From Gymnothorax reevesii (Eukaryota > Chordata > Actinopteri > Anguilliformes > Muraenidae), in NCBI GenBank assembly GCA_029721435.1, contig CM056584.1:14829739-14893738 (forward strand): a stretch of 64,000 nt of DNA, given 5' to 3'. Positions 43,985-58,094 of the stretch are shown in pieces. Position 1 is the first letter of the stretch. Every line of letters begins with the position of its first letter. The notes under the pieces are model-generated. The model was not told the DNA's origin and made no database searches. It was given only the letters and a program-made list of their open reading frames with translations. A program made the position numbers and the translations under genes.

Positions 43985-46900
43985 GTGAGATGACACAAGC
44001 TTTGTAAATAATCAGCTGGCCAGCTCCGGAAGACGAGCTGTGAATGGTGTGCTGGCGATCTTCAGGCATGCATGCCAACTCCACCGCTTTTGGGGCGTTT
44101 CATTCTGAAAGAAAAAAAAAATCGCCCCAAAAGCGATTGAGTTGGCAGGTGCATTTTAAATGCGCGTAATCAGATAACGATAATGGTCTCACAAAATGTA
44201 TTCATCTCGCTAAAATTCCTTACCCCGACCAGATGTGCCCGCAAAACCTTAAACTGTGGGCTCATAAAAATCGTCAGCTGTTCCTCCCGATGAGCAAATT
44301 CGACATAAGCAGTAATGTTGCCATAAAATTGGCAATTTCTTCTTATTGTATAAATTGGGTACCCCAGGCAGATGTGCCAAGAAAACATTGAACTATGGGT
44401 GTGAAACCATCGATCAATTGAGGTCAGCGGATTCGGCACAGTTCTGGTGCGCTGTCTTAAGAAGTCTGTGTGGCCAGTTAGCGTATAAATTATTAGGCAA
44501 TTGGCAATATTAGGTTCAGCGGCGGCCACTGACCGTTATGCCGCCGATCGGAAGTGCTGCTTTTTGTTCCGGCCGCAATTGCTATCCCAAAATTCTGACG
44601 AGGTTGTCAATTTTCTTGATTTGATGCTTCTCATGTTAAGTGGAATTTCTACCTTCTTTCTGCAACTACCTGTGTGTGGAACGGTTGTGAAACTCAGTGT
44701 TAATTCTATGTTTATTTTGCTATAGTCCAAGACCGTTACTGCAATATCAAGAAGTTATATTCTTCAGAAGATTGTGGTGGATCAATTCGCTTCAAAAACG
44801 TTTCAGAACTTTTTTTTTTTTTTTTCAAATCAAGTCAATCCTTGTTTATCTATGCATGACCCCTCTTGAAGGGATTTATGATTCAGAATTTGCGTGAGGC
44901 TGAGAAAATGGCTTCAACGATGCAGGACACCTGTACAATTTAGAATTCCCGCTCACATAATTTTTAGACTAAAGATGTGCCAAAAATACTCAGTAACTTA
45001 ATGAAATTTAAAATTTAAATTGTTCTCAGATTCATTATTAAGCACTGAGAATCAACAATGACTTGGCCGTGAATCAATGAATTTCCAGGATCATGAACTC
45101 CTCGACCACGTGTGCTATAACTGTGGGTGTTGCTCCGAATCCTGTGAAGACTGTGAATTAATGTTCATTCATTTTGCACCTCACCTTTGTTTGTGGTATT
45201 ACTATGGTAGTACAGCTCTGCTTGCTTTCAATGCCATGAAATGAACGCAACCCCAGCGAAAGCTAAAAGTAGTCTTTTAAAACCATTGAGAATATTACAA
45301 TTTGACAAATGAGACACAAAGCAAGCAAGCAAGTAAGTTATAACAAGGAGTTTAAGATACCATTTGCTTCAATTTTGTACTGTTATACAATTGCTTGTGA
45401 AATTTCTCCAACAAATACACGATTTGGGGGAAAAAAACTGAAAATTCAACTGGGGAATTAGTTTTTGCATTGAAATGTTGAAGTGAAATGGCTATAATGC
45501 CTCAACTAATGATTCTGTATTTCTTCTTATTTCTTTTATATGCATGTTACTGCTTTTATAAACCCTTTTATCTTCATGCATATAACTAATAGCATGAAGC
45601 TTCACAGAATGAGACGAAGCAGCAAGCACTGTCCTCTGCTGCATTAACTATGACTCATACTGTTCTGGACTCAATACCAGGCCTATTATGTCAAAGTTGG
45701 TCATTAAGTGCAGCATATACAGTATGTGCTTATTCTGATTGTTGTTATGGGTTACTAGTTGTTCGTTAGATGTCCATGTATTCACACAGCAATTTTGCAC
45801 TGGTTTCTAATGCTGGCAGTCTTTTCTTTATGGCAAAGACTTCAGAACTTGACTGTCTGCAAGTACACCTTTATCTCAATGAAAAATGGATGACAACTTG
45901 TGCTGCCAGCCCAGGATAACCTACCCATTATGCATCCTACTGGACTATGGCAATGAACTGCTGTTTGCTTTAATGTTAGACTCAGCTACTACTTGAAAGC
46001 GGCCATCAAAGAATAGAGTTGGTCATGGGTTCAAGACATGGCGTATTGTAGCTAATAATGGCTGAGTAGCTTGATGGAGCAGAAAGCTTGGTTATGTTTG
46101 GGAAGATAATTTATCTATTTAGCTTGCCAATCATTGTGGCCCCCGGATGAAGTCGAGCGGCTGCTAAGGATTCACATGCGTCATCTCAGCGGCCGCTGCC
46201 GCTTTCGTAGACTCTTCCTTTTGGACGCCCTACAGGCTGTATTTTTTCTCTGATTACTTTCATGTTTGGTATGGACATTTGTTTTACTTCACTTATGACA
46301 CCTAGCAATTGTGGTTGCCGTGGCGACAGTATTGGCTGAATAATATGCAAATTAGCGGTAAAACATATAGATTTTCTTTCGGATGCAGTACAGGCTGAAA
46401 TTTTCGACCGATTACTTTCATATTTGGTTTGGACATGCTGCACTTATGACACCTATCGATTTTGGTTGCCATAGCGACAGCATTGGCGGAATAATGCACA
46501 AACTTGTGCTGATACATATACACTTCCTCGTGGACACAGTACAGGCTGTAATTTTTGACGGATTACTTTCATATTTGGTATGGACATGTGTTATACTTCA
46601 CTTATGTCACCTATCGATCTCAGTTGCTGCGGTGACCGTATTGGCTGAAAAATGCGCAAAAAAGACGAGAAACGGGCTTTTGAGGGCTACGCCCATGTGG
46701 TCTCTGCCGACTGGACTGTCTAGTTGTAAACTAAGTCACAAGCTTTTGGTTACGTATTGTCAATGTCATGTTGGTGTTTGCCTCTCCTTAGGAACAAGAT
46801 ACTCTGTCATTCATCCGAGAAAATCTGGAGAAGAGTGATCAGCTGACCAAAGGCATGGTGAGAGCTTTAGCTGGTGAAAACCGAGGGCTATGAACATCAG

Positions 46901-49900
46901 ACACACCGTGGAATTTTAAAATCTATGTCCACTGCACACCAAACTTTACTGTCAGTGTATGTCTGTCATAAATGAGCCTCTCCATATCATTTATCATAAG
47001 GCTGAACTGTCATAGTGGTCCGATGTGAACCTTCTTATAGTAGCTAAAGTTTCAGCCAGGAATGCTAATTGTTGCTACAAAAGTCGTTGCTTCCGAGGAG
47101 AAGTATATCATTTTTATCCCCCGCCGCGCGATTAGCGTGAAGTGGGGGATATAGTATTGGGCTCCGTCTGTCCGTACGGACACATAAAATTGAGGCAGCG
47201 GGGGATATTGCCATGTTAGTGGCAGACACTTGTTATTTTTTAGTTTTAAGAATGGGACCTCTTTTGGCAACAGGAAATGGCACACTAAAAGCTGCGTTCA
47301 AGTTAAATCTTTGCCAGTGATGGCGATTGTCAAGGTGATTAACTTTGTCCTGCAGGTGTCCATCCTGTCGTCCTTTGAAAGCCGGCTGGTGCAGCTGGAA
47401 AACTCAATCATTCCCGTGCACAAGCAGACTGAGAACCTTCAGCGCCTACAGGAGAATGTGGACAAGACCCTCTCCTGCCTGGACCACGTCATCAGCTACT
47501 ACCATGTAGCAAAGGACACAGACAAGATCATCAGGGAGGGGTGAGAGAGGGAGCAGGTGGAGGGTTGGCGAGTGTGAGGTGAAAAAGGAGAGAGGGAAAG
47601 GAGGTGGGCGGAAGAGGGTGAGAGAGGGGGGTTCAGAACTATCACGAAGGTGGTGAAATCTGTTCGCTTGAGAACCTCTGGTATTACTGTGTTCAGTCAT
47701 CTGTGCTGTGGACTGCACAAATGAGCGAAGGCCGTTTTTTGCTTTCAAGACGTGTTGACAGGCTTCTTAAGGAAATTGTCAGGCAACACAGGTGTATTTA
47801 GGCTTAAAAGAAGTCTCTGATTAAGTCTGAGCCAAGCAGTCATATCCATAGTAATTCTGTTATTCATTGCTTCATTGCCAGCTGATTTTTTTAGCTCGCT
47901 AGGACGAGTAACGTCCGGAGAGCTATTGTCGTACCCCCGGCGTCCGCGTCCGTCCGCGTGCAAGAAAAACTTTAACCTTGCCCCGGCGAGCTTTGTTGTC
48001 TTTCTGACAACTCTTGTTGCAAATCCTACTATGTCGATATTCTATAGCAATGACAACCACTGAATTCTTGGTCCATCCAGCCAATGAAAATATAAGCCAA
48101 CATACGAAAGGGCCTGCAAAGTTACAAATATTCGACTGGTACAGGACTCTGTCGCAGACTTTCCAGTGTGAAGTTGTGCATTGTGTCTGGGTTTGTGTTT
48201 GGGTATTTCAGACCTGCTGGGAGACTGGATGAATATCTGGCCTGCATTGCCAAGATCCAAAAGGCAGTAGAGTACTTCCAGGACAACAATCCAGACAGCC
48301 CAGAACTCAACACAGTGGTAATGCTTGCTCTTACCTCTCCTTGATCTCTCACCATCTTCTTTGTGCGCCTTAAATTTTCTCTTGGTTCAGAAGTAGCATG
48401 TATGTGTGTGTTTTACGCTTATTTTTCAGAAAGCGCGCTTTGAAAAGGGGAAGGAGCTGCTGGAGGCAGAATTCCGCGCCTTGCTAACGCGCTACAGCAA
48501 GCCGGTTCCGCCCGTGCTCATCCTGGACGCCATCGGGATGGACGAGGAGCTGGAGGTGCAGGAGGAGGTGACGTTGGAGCACCTCCCTGAGGCCGTGCTG
48601 CAGGACATCATCTGCATCTCCGGCTGGCTGGTGGAGTACGGCCGCAACCAGGGTAACTGTCCTCCTGCTCGCGGCCCCCAGGGGTCGCTCTCTCACTGTT
48701 TCAGTTCACGTCAGGTCATCTCACCTCCGTCCAGTGCAATTCAGGTTCAGTTTTGATTGATTCATTTCTCATTCCGATTCGGTTTAGTTTATTTTCATTT
48801 GATTCATTTTTGTTCAGTTGCGTTCAGCTGGATTCAGTTCAGTTTGGTTCAGGTCAGTTCAGTTTCGTGTATGTAATTAAGATAATCATAAAACTGGCAA
48901 TATTCAATCTGTGAAGTATTTATGATGTCTTTAATTGAGCCCTTTTGCTCCACGTAGTGAACACATTGAAAAATCTTAAAAATGACATTTCATATGGCTC
49001 ACACACCATTTAACTGACTGCCGTGAAATTTGGTCTGTATGATTTGGAAAGGAGGCCTGTGGCAAGTTCAGTATGCCGTGAACAACCAAGCGGGCAATTA
49101 TCTTATAAAACTATAAAACAGCAGGATGGTGCTCCTAATTTTTAGGCAGAGGGTAGTCACACTGAATATGGATTTGATTTAATTTTAAGCAGTTCACAGC
49201 GCTCTGTAATGTACTACATTAAAGTGTACTACACCATTTAAAAATGCATGCGTGAGGTATGTACTGTATTTGTTGCAAATTGAGGAATCTAATTGGTTTT
49301 TGTAGTTTTTTTTTTGCTGTGAGATATAAGTGAAATGAAGAGAAATGCATGGTATTGCAATCCTAATGCCCGCCACATGGATGCGCCATGCACCTCTGTA
49401 ATGACAAACATTTAGTTGTTTGCAGTGTGCACAGTGACACTTGACTCGTTCTTTTTGGTGTGGTCAAAAGCCTATATAAAGCCAACAAAAAAGAAATTCT
49501 TCCGCTTCCAGAGAATAGTATGTCTTATGACACTGTTACCGGTCAACAGTCGGTCAGCTGTGTATCCGAGAGCAGGAGGTGGGCAGCGTCGCTAACCGAC
49601 CCAGCCCACAGCAGCCTCACCTGTGCTTTTTTAATGGCACTAATTATATATTTTTTGGTATTTAGGTAAGTTGATTTTTTTGCGTCACAGCATTGTTTAA
49701 AATGGGCCTGAAGCTTCATCTCGAGCTGCCGGATAGCTCACATGGTTAAGGCACTGTGTTGCAGTGCAGAAGTGACCATCAGGTCGCGATTCGAGCCCCG
49801 GTCGTACCAACCAGCAGTGGTGGGCAGCTTTTTCAGAGTAGCGCACTGCTGGCCATCGCACTACAGGGTTTCAATTGGGAAGGGACTGCTGGGAAGGGGA

Positions 49901-52900
49901 AATGATTAAACAGCTATGTACGTTGCTCAAGCGCCTCCTGTTGGCCAGACGGGCGCTTGTCAGGAAGATTCTAAGCCTGTTCATATCCGGGTATCCTCCA
50001 CCCTCATTCTGAACTTGCGAAGATTCAACCAATGAGTGTATAAGAAGCAGTGGCTGACGGGTACGTGCTTCGGAGGAGAGCCGTGAACTGTCTTCACTCT
50101 CCTGAGTTGGCAGCAAGGGGTCGCAAGCGAGCAAGCTTTGTACATAGTTCACCAATTGGGCATTCCAGATTCGGGTGGGATTGGAGATGCCAAAAAAAAA
50201 GAAAAAACTTCATCTCAGTGCTGTATACCCAGTTGACGTCCCTGCATTAATGTGATCTCCCTCTCCGCTCCTCTTTGCGGTGCTCTCTCTGCAGACTTCA
50301 TGACGGTGTACTTCCAGGTGCGCTCCTCTCAGCTGGACCGCTCCATAAAGGGCCTGAAGGAGCACTTCCGCAAGAACAGCGCTTCTTCCGGGATCCTGTA
50401 TTCCCCCGCCGTGCCCGCCAAGCGCAAGGACACGCCCACCAAGAAGGCTCCAAAGAGACCAGGTCAGAGGGGGAGCCCCGCCTCCCACTGGCTGTCCTCC
50501 CCAATCATCTTTTTTCGCTTTAATCTCACTCCCTTTTTGTCAATCAAAAACGACATCGAGCTCTGAGAAATTGGCCCTAACTACACTAGATTGGTGACCC
50601 TCGCATCGGATCAGGACCAAATAACCGGTGGCTAGAGTATGTCTGCGCACATTTGATTGCCCTTGTTCATGCGGTTGTGCATAGACCTCACTGGGGTTAA
50701 ATAAGTGTTTGGAATACTTTAAATCTTTGGATGCTTCTTATGTTTTGAAACACTGAAGTACAGTTTTTTTTTTTTTTTGCACAATTCTTGCCAATATTTA
50801 TGGAAGATTGGATGTTTATTTTTGAATATTAAGTAATCTTTGCTGGCATCTCAGTGGTGTCTGAAAGCTTTGAAGTATTTCAAATTGTGTGGGTGTGTGT
50901 GTTTACTCTGTGAGCGAGACCGTATTCTTCTTCTAGTGTTTCTCTATTTAAAGTTTTCCCTTTGGTCTCCCCGTGTACTTTAACGACCCCCGGTTTTTAA
51001 TCACCCTGTTCTCTCTCTCCTTGTTTTTATTTGCGTGTACGCTCTTGACGATGATCCTCCCCTCCCTCTAGTCTACATTCCAGGTAAAGCCTCGGCTTTT
51101 AGTGTGCCACGCCACATCGCCCCCGCTTCTGTTTGTTGTGCCGCCACGGCCCAAGTGCTCATCACCGTCAGCGCCGTGTGTCTGTTCTGTGGCATCTCAC
51201 GCAGTCCCACTGGATTCATTCCTCTAGATATTAAACGGCCTTTCAGAAGAGTCATTTGGTTTGACTCAGGCCCAGCCCTGCCACTGATGTACAGGCTTCA
51301 GTTTCTGTGCCCGCCAGAGAGAGCACACGCTATTTAAATCATTAGAATGTTTCCAGATGAAGCACAGTGCCTTGATTTCAGATTTAATTCACTCCTGCCG
51401 GCAGCTCAGGGTAATTGTAAACAAGAGCAGGAGGAGTGTAGTTGTTAGTTTACGGACAGTGTGATGCCTTGTGTTAGAGGTTGGAGGAAGGGTTGAGTGA
51501 GAGAGTGCATACTGTTGAGTAAAGATGGAGGTTTCATGTATCTGTTCTCCTGTTCAACCACATCCACTGGTCCATATTCGCACATTGTCTCTGCATTTTA
51601 GTCTATACATTTTCGCTTTGTGTTTCTAAACTGGCCGCGTGGTTGTGCTTCGTTAGTTGTAAGCATTCCCTCTCCTTTCGCCGAGTACTCGCCTTTTGTT
51701 ATATATCAGGACAATATTTCCATGATCACTGGCACCAAAAGTTCCATCCCTGCTACATCCATTCCTGAGCCCTTAAATACTGATGAATGCGTTATTGAAG
51801 ATGAGCTATATAGCCTCGTCTCTCCTCTCTACCTCCTTGACGTGCAGCTTTGCTCAGCAGTTAGCAATTCTGAGTTGGCTGGTAGCATGGTGTGGAATTG
51901 GGCATGTTTTCGTTTAAGTAAGAGAGAAACTGAGCCAGCACTCGGTGTTGGGTATAGGTCGGCATTTGGTTGTACTGTAGTGATTACTGTGGTATTGTCT
52001 CCGCCTGTCACAACTTAGGTAGGGGTTTATATCACAGAGCTCTTCTGGATATTCCATCGCATGAAGGTCACCTGTCGCGACGGCTTCCAGAACGTTCATC
52101 TGATTTTTTTCAGCCCAGTGATTGATGTTGCTGCACCGTTTGCTTACTAACTAACTAACTCGATGCTCTAATGTTTAACTTTCCTTCGTGCTAACTTCTG
52201 AACGATTTCCTATATTACAGTGAAATGTAATGATGTATTTTACATTTCTACAACCCCAATTCCACAAAAGTTGGGATGCTGTGTAAAATGTAAATTAAAA
52301 CTTCATACAATGACCTGCAAATCTCATAAATGCATTTTATTCACAACAGAGCATAGACAACATAGCAAATGTTGAAAGTGAGACATTTTACTATTTCATG
52401 AAAAATATTGGCTCATTTTGAGTTTGTTGGCAGCAACATATCTCAAAAAAGTTGGGACAGGGCCATGTTTACCATTTTGTATTGTCTACTCTTCTTTTAA
52501 CAAGTCTTTAAACATCTGTGAAGTGAGGAGACCAGTTTTTTCATGAAGTGGTAAAATGTCTCACTTTCAACATCTGATATGTTGCGTATGTTCTTTTGTG
52601 AATAAAATGCGGGTTTATGAGATTCGCAAATTGTGGCGTTCTGTTTTTATTTACATTTTACACAGCATCCCAACTTTTTTGGAATTGGGCTGGTAGTTGC
52701 AAATGCTAAACAATACAGTTTATCGTCCTTGAAGTAGAGGTACTGTGAATGAATGACTGAGATAACAACATTGCTCATGAATGTATTGTGTTAATTTAAT
52801 TGTTTACCTGTATTGTGTTTTGGCAATTAACCTGTGCTCTGTTTGCTGTGCCTTGATGGAGCAGAGTTTGTAGCCGCTTGGTGCTGTGTGCTGTACGCGC

Positions 52901-55900
52901 AGTTTTGCGTCGTTTCTGTAGTGCACGTGTGTTAAGGTGTCGCTCATCCCTCTGTGAGTTGTAGTGGTGGCTGTATTAGTGCTGAAATCCCATTGGCTGT
53001 GGACAGTCTTCACTCACTTCCTAGCTCTCCTCTCTTCTTGTTTCCTCTCCCTATGTTGTCGGGGGGCTATTTTCTGTCTCTCACCCCTTCGGGCGTCTCT
53101 CCCCTACTTCCTGTTGGGTCTCTCTCTCTCTCTCCCTCTCTCCCCTTCTCTGCGGGACATTAAAGGAACGATCCGGAAGGCTCAGAACCTTCTGAAACAG
53201 TACTCACAACACGGGCTGGATGGGAGAAAGGGGGGCTCTAACCTCACTCCTTTGGAAGGTAACTGCTCCTCTTTTCTGCGCTATTTCGGTGTCCCTGCCC
53301 GTCGCACGTCTTCTCAGCCCCTCGGTCTGCGGGTGTCACTTACGTTTTCTGAACCTGCAAGGTTCTAGCGGTCCAGGCTGGAACTGACGTTTCCTCACAG
53401 TAGCTTTGATGGTGCGCTGTTAATTCCAGTGTTTTTCCACTTACTAGCATTTTTGCATTAGCTTACTGGAGAACCCCATCATCTCTGTTGTAGAGAATCA
53501 TGGCACTTCAGTTTTGCGTTGATTCTTTACTCTCAAAAGCCCCAGATGTCCGAGAAATCTTTTGCTAGCTTGTGGACATGTTTGATCGACCTGGATTTGC
53601 GGAAAGCGAACCACAAAGCTTCTGTAACGGTCGTAAGTTCCAGCGGAAAAATCGGGTTGGCCTAAAGCCGCGTACACTGGGACTAACCTCAGCACACAAG
53701 GGCGCCACCACCTGGGGGCCCCTGGCTGCTTCCCTCGCGTGGTGCTTTGGTGGCTGGTGTGTCTTTTGTCAAGAAAGTCCCAGGTCGACCCCTTGGCCCA
53801 GACAATGACCCAGATTTAACCTTTGTCGTGTGGCACCCGCTAGGTCACGATCATGACCTCAGAGGCAAACACCTCACTGATGCCCTGAGTGAGAAGCAGG
53901 GGGCATTCGCCGGTGAGTATAGGCAAGGAGGAACCATGAATATTGGGTGTTGGTGTTAACGTCTTGGTGTTAACTGGGTTATGAGGGAAGGTCATCTACC
54001 ATGAATAAGCTACAGGTTTTTTTTTTTTTTTTTTGTAGCCTAGCCTCTTGATAAACATTTCGTAATCCGACCATTTTCTTCCTTTAATTACATGCATGAA
54101 TTTGACTGTTACTGCCTAATTCAAGGATATTTACATCTGTATTTACTGAACTGGAGTAACAACCTTTTTTGTTGGTGTGCAGATATTTTGGCCCTTAATT
54201 GTATGATGAAATTCACTTTTTTGAGGTTAAATGTTTACCTTTTTCTGCTGTGTACTTTAGCAGGATTTAAATGGTTTAGCAGTAGGAAGTACTTGGCGTG
54301 CTCAATTTAGATGCTTATTTCAGTGTATCTTACATTGTGGAACCAAAGGATTAAAGCTTTTCTCAAATGTATTGCTCTGGTGAATTTATGAGGAAATAAT
54401 TTACAATTACAAACAAAAGCCACCTACTGATGTCTGTGCCCCCCCCCAAGTACCAGAGAAGAGACACTTACAAGGGTTACTTACAAATTTACCAGAACAA
54501 ACTGGGTTGTCCTTTACAGTAAAGTTCATTCTGATTGGGCAGAGAAATTAAATAAATGGAGGGGAAAACCAATGAATGACCAATAGGGGGTTTTGGAGGG
54601 AAATTAAAATGATCACAATGAAAGGGGGTAGTGACTTTACACAGGTACAAGACGGAGCAGGTGGGGAGCGGAGGTGAGAAATGCTCACTTTCTCTGCATT
54701 AGCTTTAACAAAGTATATGGTACAGGGATCTCTACTCAAATGCAAACAGAGCCAACCTAAAAGACTGACAACAGTGCAGTTTTGTGCGTTCGCATATCTT
54801 GCAGATAATTTGCAGGCCTACCAAAGAAAACGGCCAAGCTGTAACGAGACTTTGTCAGATTTCTACCCTTTTCAAATGACCAGTAATGCGATATCGAAAA
54901 CATGTCACATTCCCGCAAAACTTTGCACCACATCACCTTAAAGTCGATACATTTTTACCAGAACCAAACTAATAAATCGCACGGCCTGTAACAAACCCGG
55001 AGACAAACCCACTGCGCAGGCACTCTGTGTGAGTGCGCATGTGGAGTTGGTTCGTCTCTGGGCTTATTACATGCCGTGCATTTTATTTCCTTTGGTAGGC
55101 CTGACTTATGTATTTTCATATTTGGAGTAATACCAAAGTTGTTCCATGGTGTTCATTTTATAAACTAGACTCTGTAGAATAAACCAGAATCGGCCTCAGT
55201 CTCCATTTTTCTGGAATTGATCGCTACGTATTTATATTGAGAGATGCAGGCCTTTCAGAGTTGATTGCTGCAGGTTTAATTTTGCTGAAGACCACTGTTG
55301 ACTAAGTTGTATGATGCAGCGGTTTGCAGTACTTTAATTGACACGGGACTGTTTCCTTGGGGAGTTAAAAAGGTTTAGGTGACTTGTGGGTACAGAATTG
55401 AATGTAGGAAGCGCGATCCGAGGCAAATTTGGTCAACCCCTGAGAGAGTGAGTCAATTGCAATTTCTGTGTGAACCCTCTGTCTGGGCTGCGCCCTCTCC
55501 AGGAAAGGACGACGTGCTGGACATCGAGATCGACTCGTACATCCACTGCATCAGCGCCTTTGTGAAGCTGGCTCAGAGCGAGTACGCCCTTCTGACGGAG
55601 ATCATCCCCGAGCACCACCAGAAGAAGACCTTTGACTCCCTCATCCAGGTCTGAGGGCTATTTTGCGTCACCATAGGACAATTGAGCAGCACAGTTTTCA
55701 ACCATCTCTGTCTGTGACACATCCTTTGTTTTAGAGATTCTTCACTTGCCGATTCTTGGTAGCAATGATCCTTTTGTCCTTATGCTGTCAGGAGCTGTGG
55801 GTGATGAATACTTCATTGTGATGCGACTCTCTTGACGAAGAACTTGTTGCCATGGTATTCATGCATCTTATAGAGATGAGGAGGTACACTGAGAGAGTGA

Positions 55901-58048
55901 GATGGCGGAGGAAGTGGTGGTTGAGGAGGTTGTCAAAGAAGCTCTGCGCACAGGAGACCTGTTTATGTTTGAAAAACACAATACTCATCAATTCATGTAC
56001 ATCTTTTATGAGTGAAGAGAAAAGGAGACTTGTTGAAACATTGCTATGACAGTAAGTGACTGCAATATTGACAGTGTCTTACAATATGACATCTTCACTG
56101 TTCCTGTTTAAAAAAGTGGACCAAAAGAAATAGAAGTCCTGCCCATTCTCTGTAGTGATTGGTAGCTGGCTCTGAAAGTGACATTGAGTGGCCAGTCTCC
56201 TCAAAACTTGAACACACTTGGCATTTAAATGCAGCAGACATGATGCGAGGTAAAAAGACCCCTGTCTGGGACATGTTACCAATGGTAAATATTTAAAGAG
56301 CGACGTGCAGAAAAACAGGCATGTCACGTGCAGGCACGGCCCCTTAAAGACACAGAATGAGGAGATGTGATTTTGTCTCTTGTTTGTCCGTGTTCCTCTG
56401 TAGCACCCCTGACTCGTGGGCTTCCTTCCTGCAGGTGGCGCTGGATAACCTGATGATGGAGGGTGATGATATTGTGTCAGCCGCGCGGAGAGCCATTATG
56501 CGTCACGACTACTCAGCCGTGCTCACCATCTTCCCTATTCTGCGGCACTTGAAGCAGACCAAGGCCGATTTTGACTCTGTGTTGCAGGTATGTATGGTGC
56601 TAAGTCCACTCCGCTCTTGATATGGGTGGGGCCAAGTCCACTCCGCTCTTGATATGGGTGGGGCCAAGTCCTCTCTGCTCTTGATATGGGTGGGGCCAAG
56701 TCCACTCCGCTCTTGATATGGGTGGGGCCAAGTCCACTCTGCTCTTGATATGGGTGGGGCCAAGTCCACTCTGTGCTGCAGGTATGGGTGGTGCTGTGTC
56801 AACTTTTTGCTTTTGGTTTGTGTGGGGTCAGATCACCTGTTTGTGGTTTTGGTACGGGAGAGGCTGAGCTGTCTACATTCTTGGAATATTTAGACAACGG
56901 TGCTTTATGTTCAGGTGGGTTCCAGTGTGTCTGGCTTGCGGTGAGCTAACAAAAGCCATCAGTATCCTGCCTTCTGTTTCTTGAAGTCCCTTGCAGTCTA
57001 CACAAAGAGTTGATAAACATTTGGGGAAATCTGGTCCTGGGAACAGACTTCATTTATACCCTGTTAGCCATTAGCATGATTGTCCTTAAGGTGAACTTCA
57101 GCTTAATGGTCATGATCAAGATTCCCTCAAACGATGACATGGTTTCTAGGGAACGGCCGCGAGCACGAAGAACAAGCTTCCCACCCTCATCACCTCTATG
57201 GAGACCATCGGAGCTAAAGCTTTGGAGGAATTTGCCGACAGCATTAAGGTAGGCCCACGTTTGTGAATATGCATTTCTGGTCCAACATTAACATCTGGTG
57301 ATGCTGCTGTGGATGGTCTAATCCAGATAACGCAGTTCAGATTGCCTGAATTCAGATATTTTTTGCCCCTCGCTCAGAATGACCCGGACAAGGAGTACAA
57401 TATGCCGAAGGACGGAACAGTTCACGAACTCACCAGTAACGTAAGGGCACGCTAACATGCAGATGCGCACACTTAGATGAAGATAAACTTGTTTAAACTA
57501 AAATTAATGCCTTTGTTGGCATAAAATTTGAAGTCAATTGAATTTGAGAAGACATGTTATTTAATGCTAATTTGTGTGACTTTTCTTCTCAAGTTCAAAC
57601 ATTTTAATCCCCTTATCTCTCATTTTTCCACTTGAGCTCTCCCCTTATGTAGGTTCAAAGTCAGAAAAAAGATTTTTTTCCTATATAGTAAGTTAATGTC
57701 TGTATCTGCTGGTCGCAGTGCTTCGCTGAAGCTACATCACACTTACGATGAGAGAAATGTACAAACCCCCAACACCGTGTTTTTTATGGCCGCAGCAGTA
57801 CATCAAAAGGAAAATCTCTAGATATTGTACATCATTTTATGAACATTTCTCTGTAATTCTTTCAGACATATTTGGGATCATTAGAAACCTCGGGCTCTCC
57901 AGTAGAACTTGTATATTATAATATGTCTAAAGTTTCACAAGTGTGAATACAGCAGCTGCATTTGACAAGTCTGTGGGTTTTATGGGGTTAAAACTACACG
58001 GAAATCAGAACCACCTTTGAAAAGCGTTTACTTGTACGTACACACACA

Positions 58049-58094
<46 letters not shown>

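Noticed and set aside
53693..53783. Possible extra EXOC7 cassette equivalent to the mammalian LLPCTPRGG exon
   Set aside because: It has AG and GT borders and an open frame, but it is 91 bp long and would shift the reading frame. Resemblance to the mammalian segment is slight.
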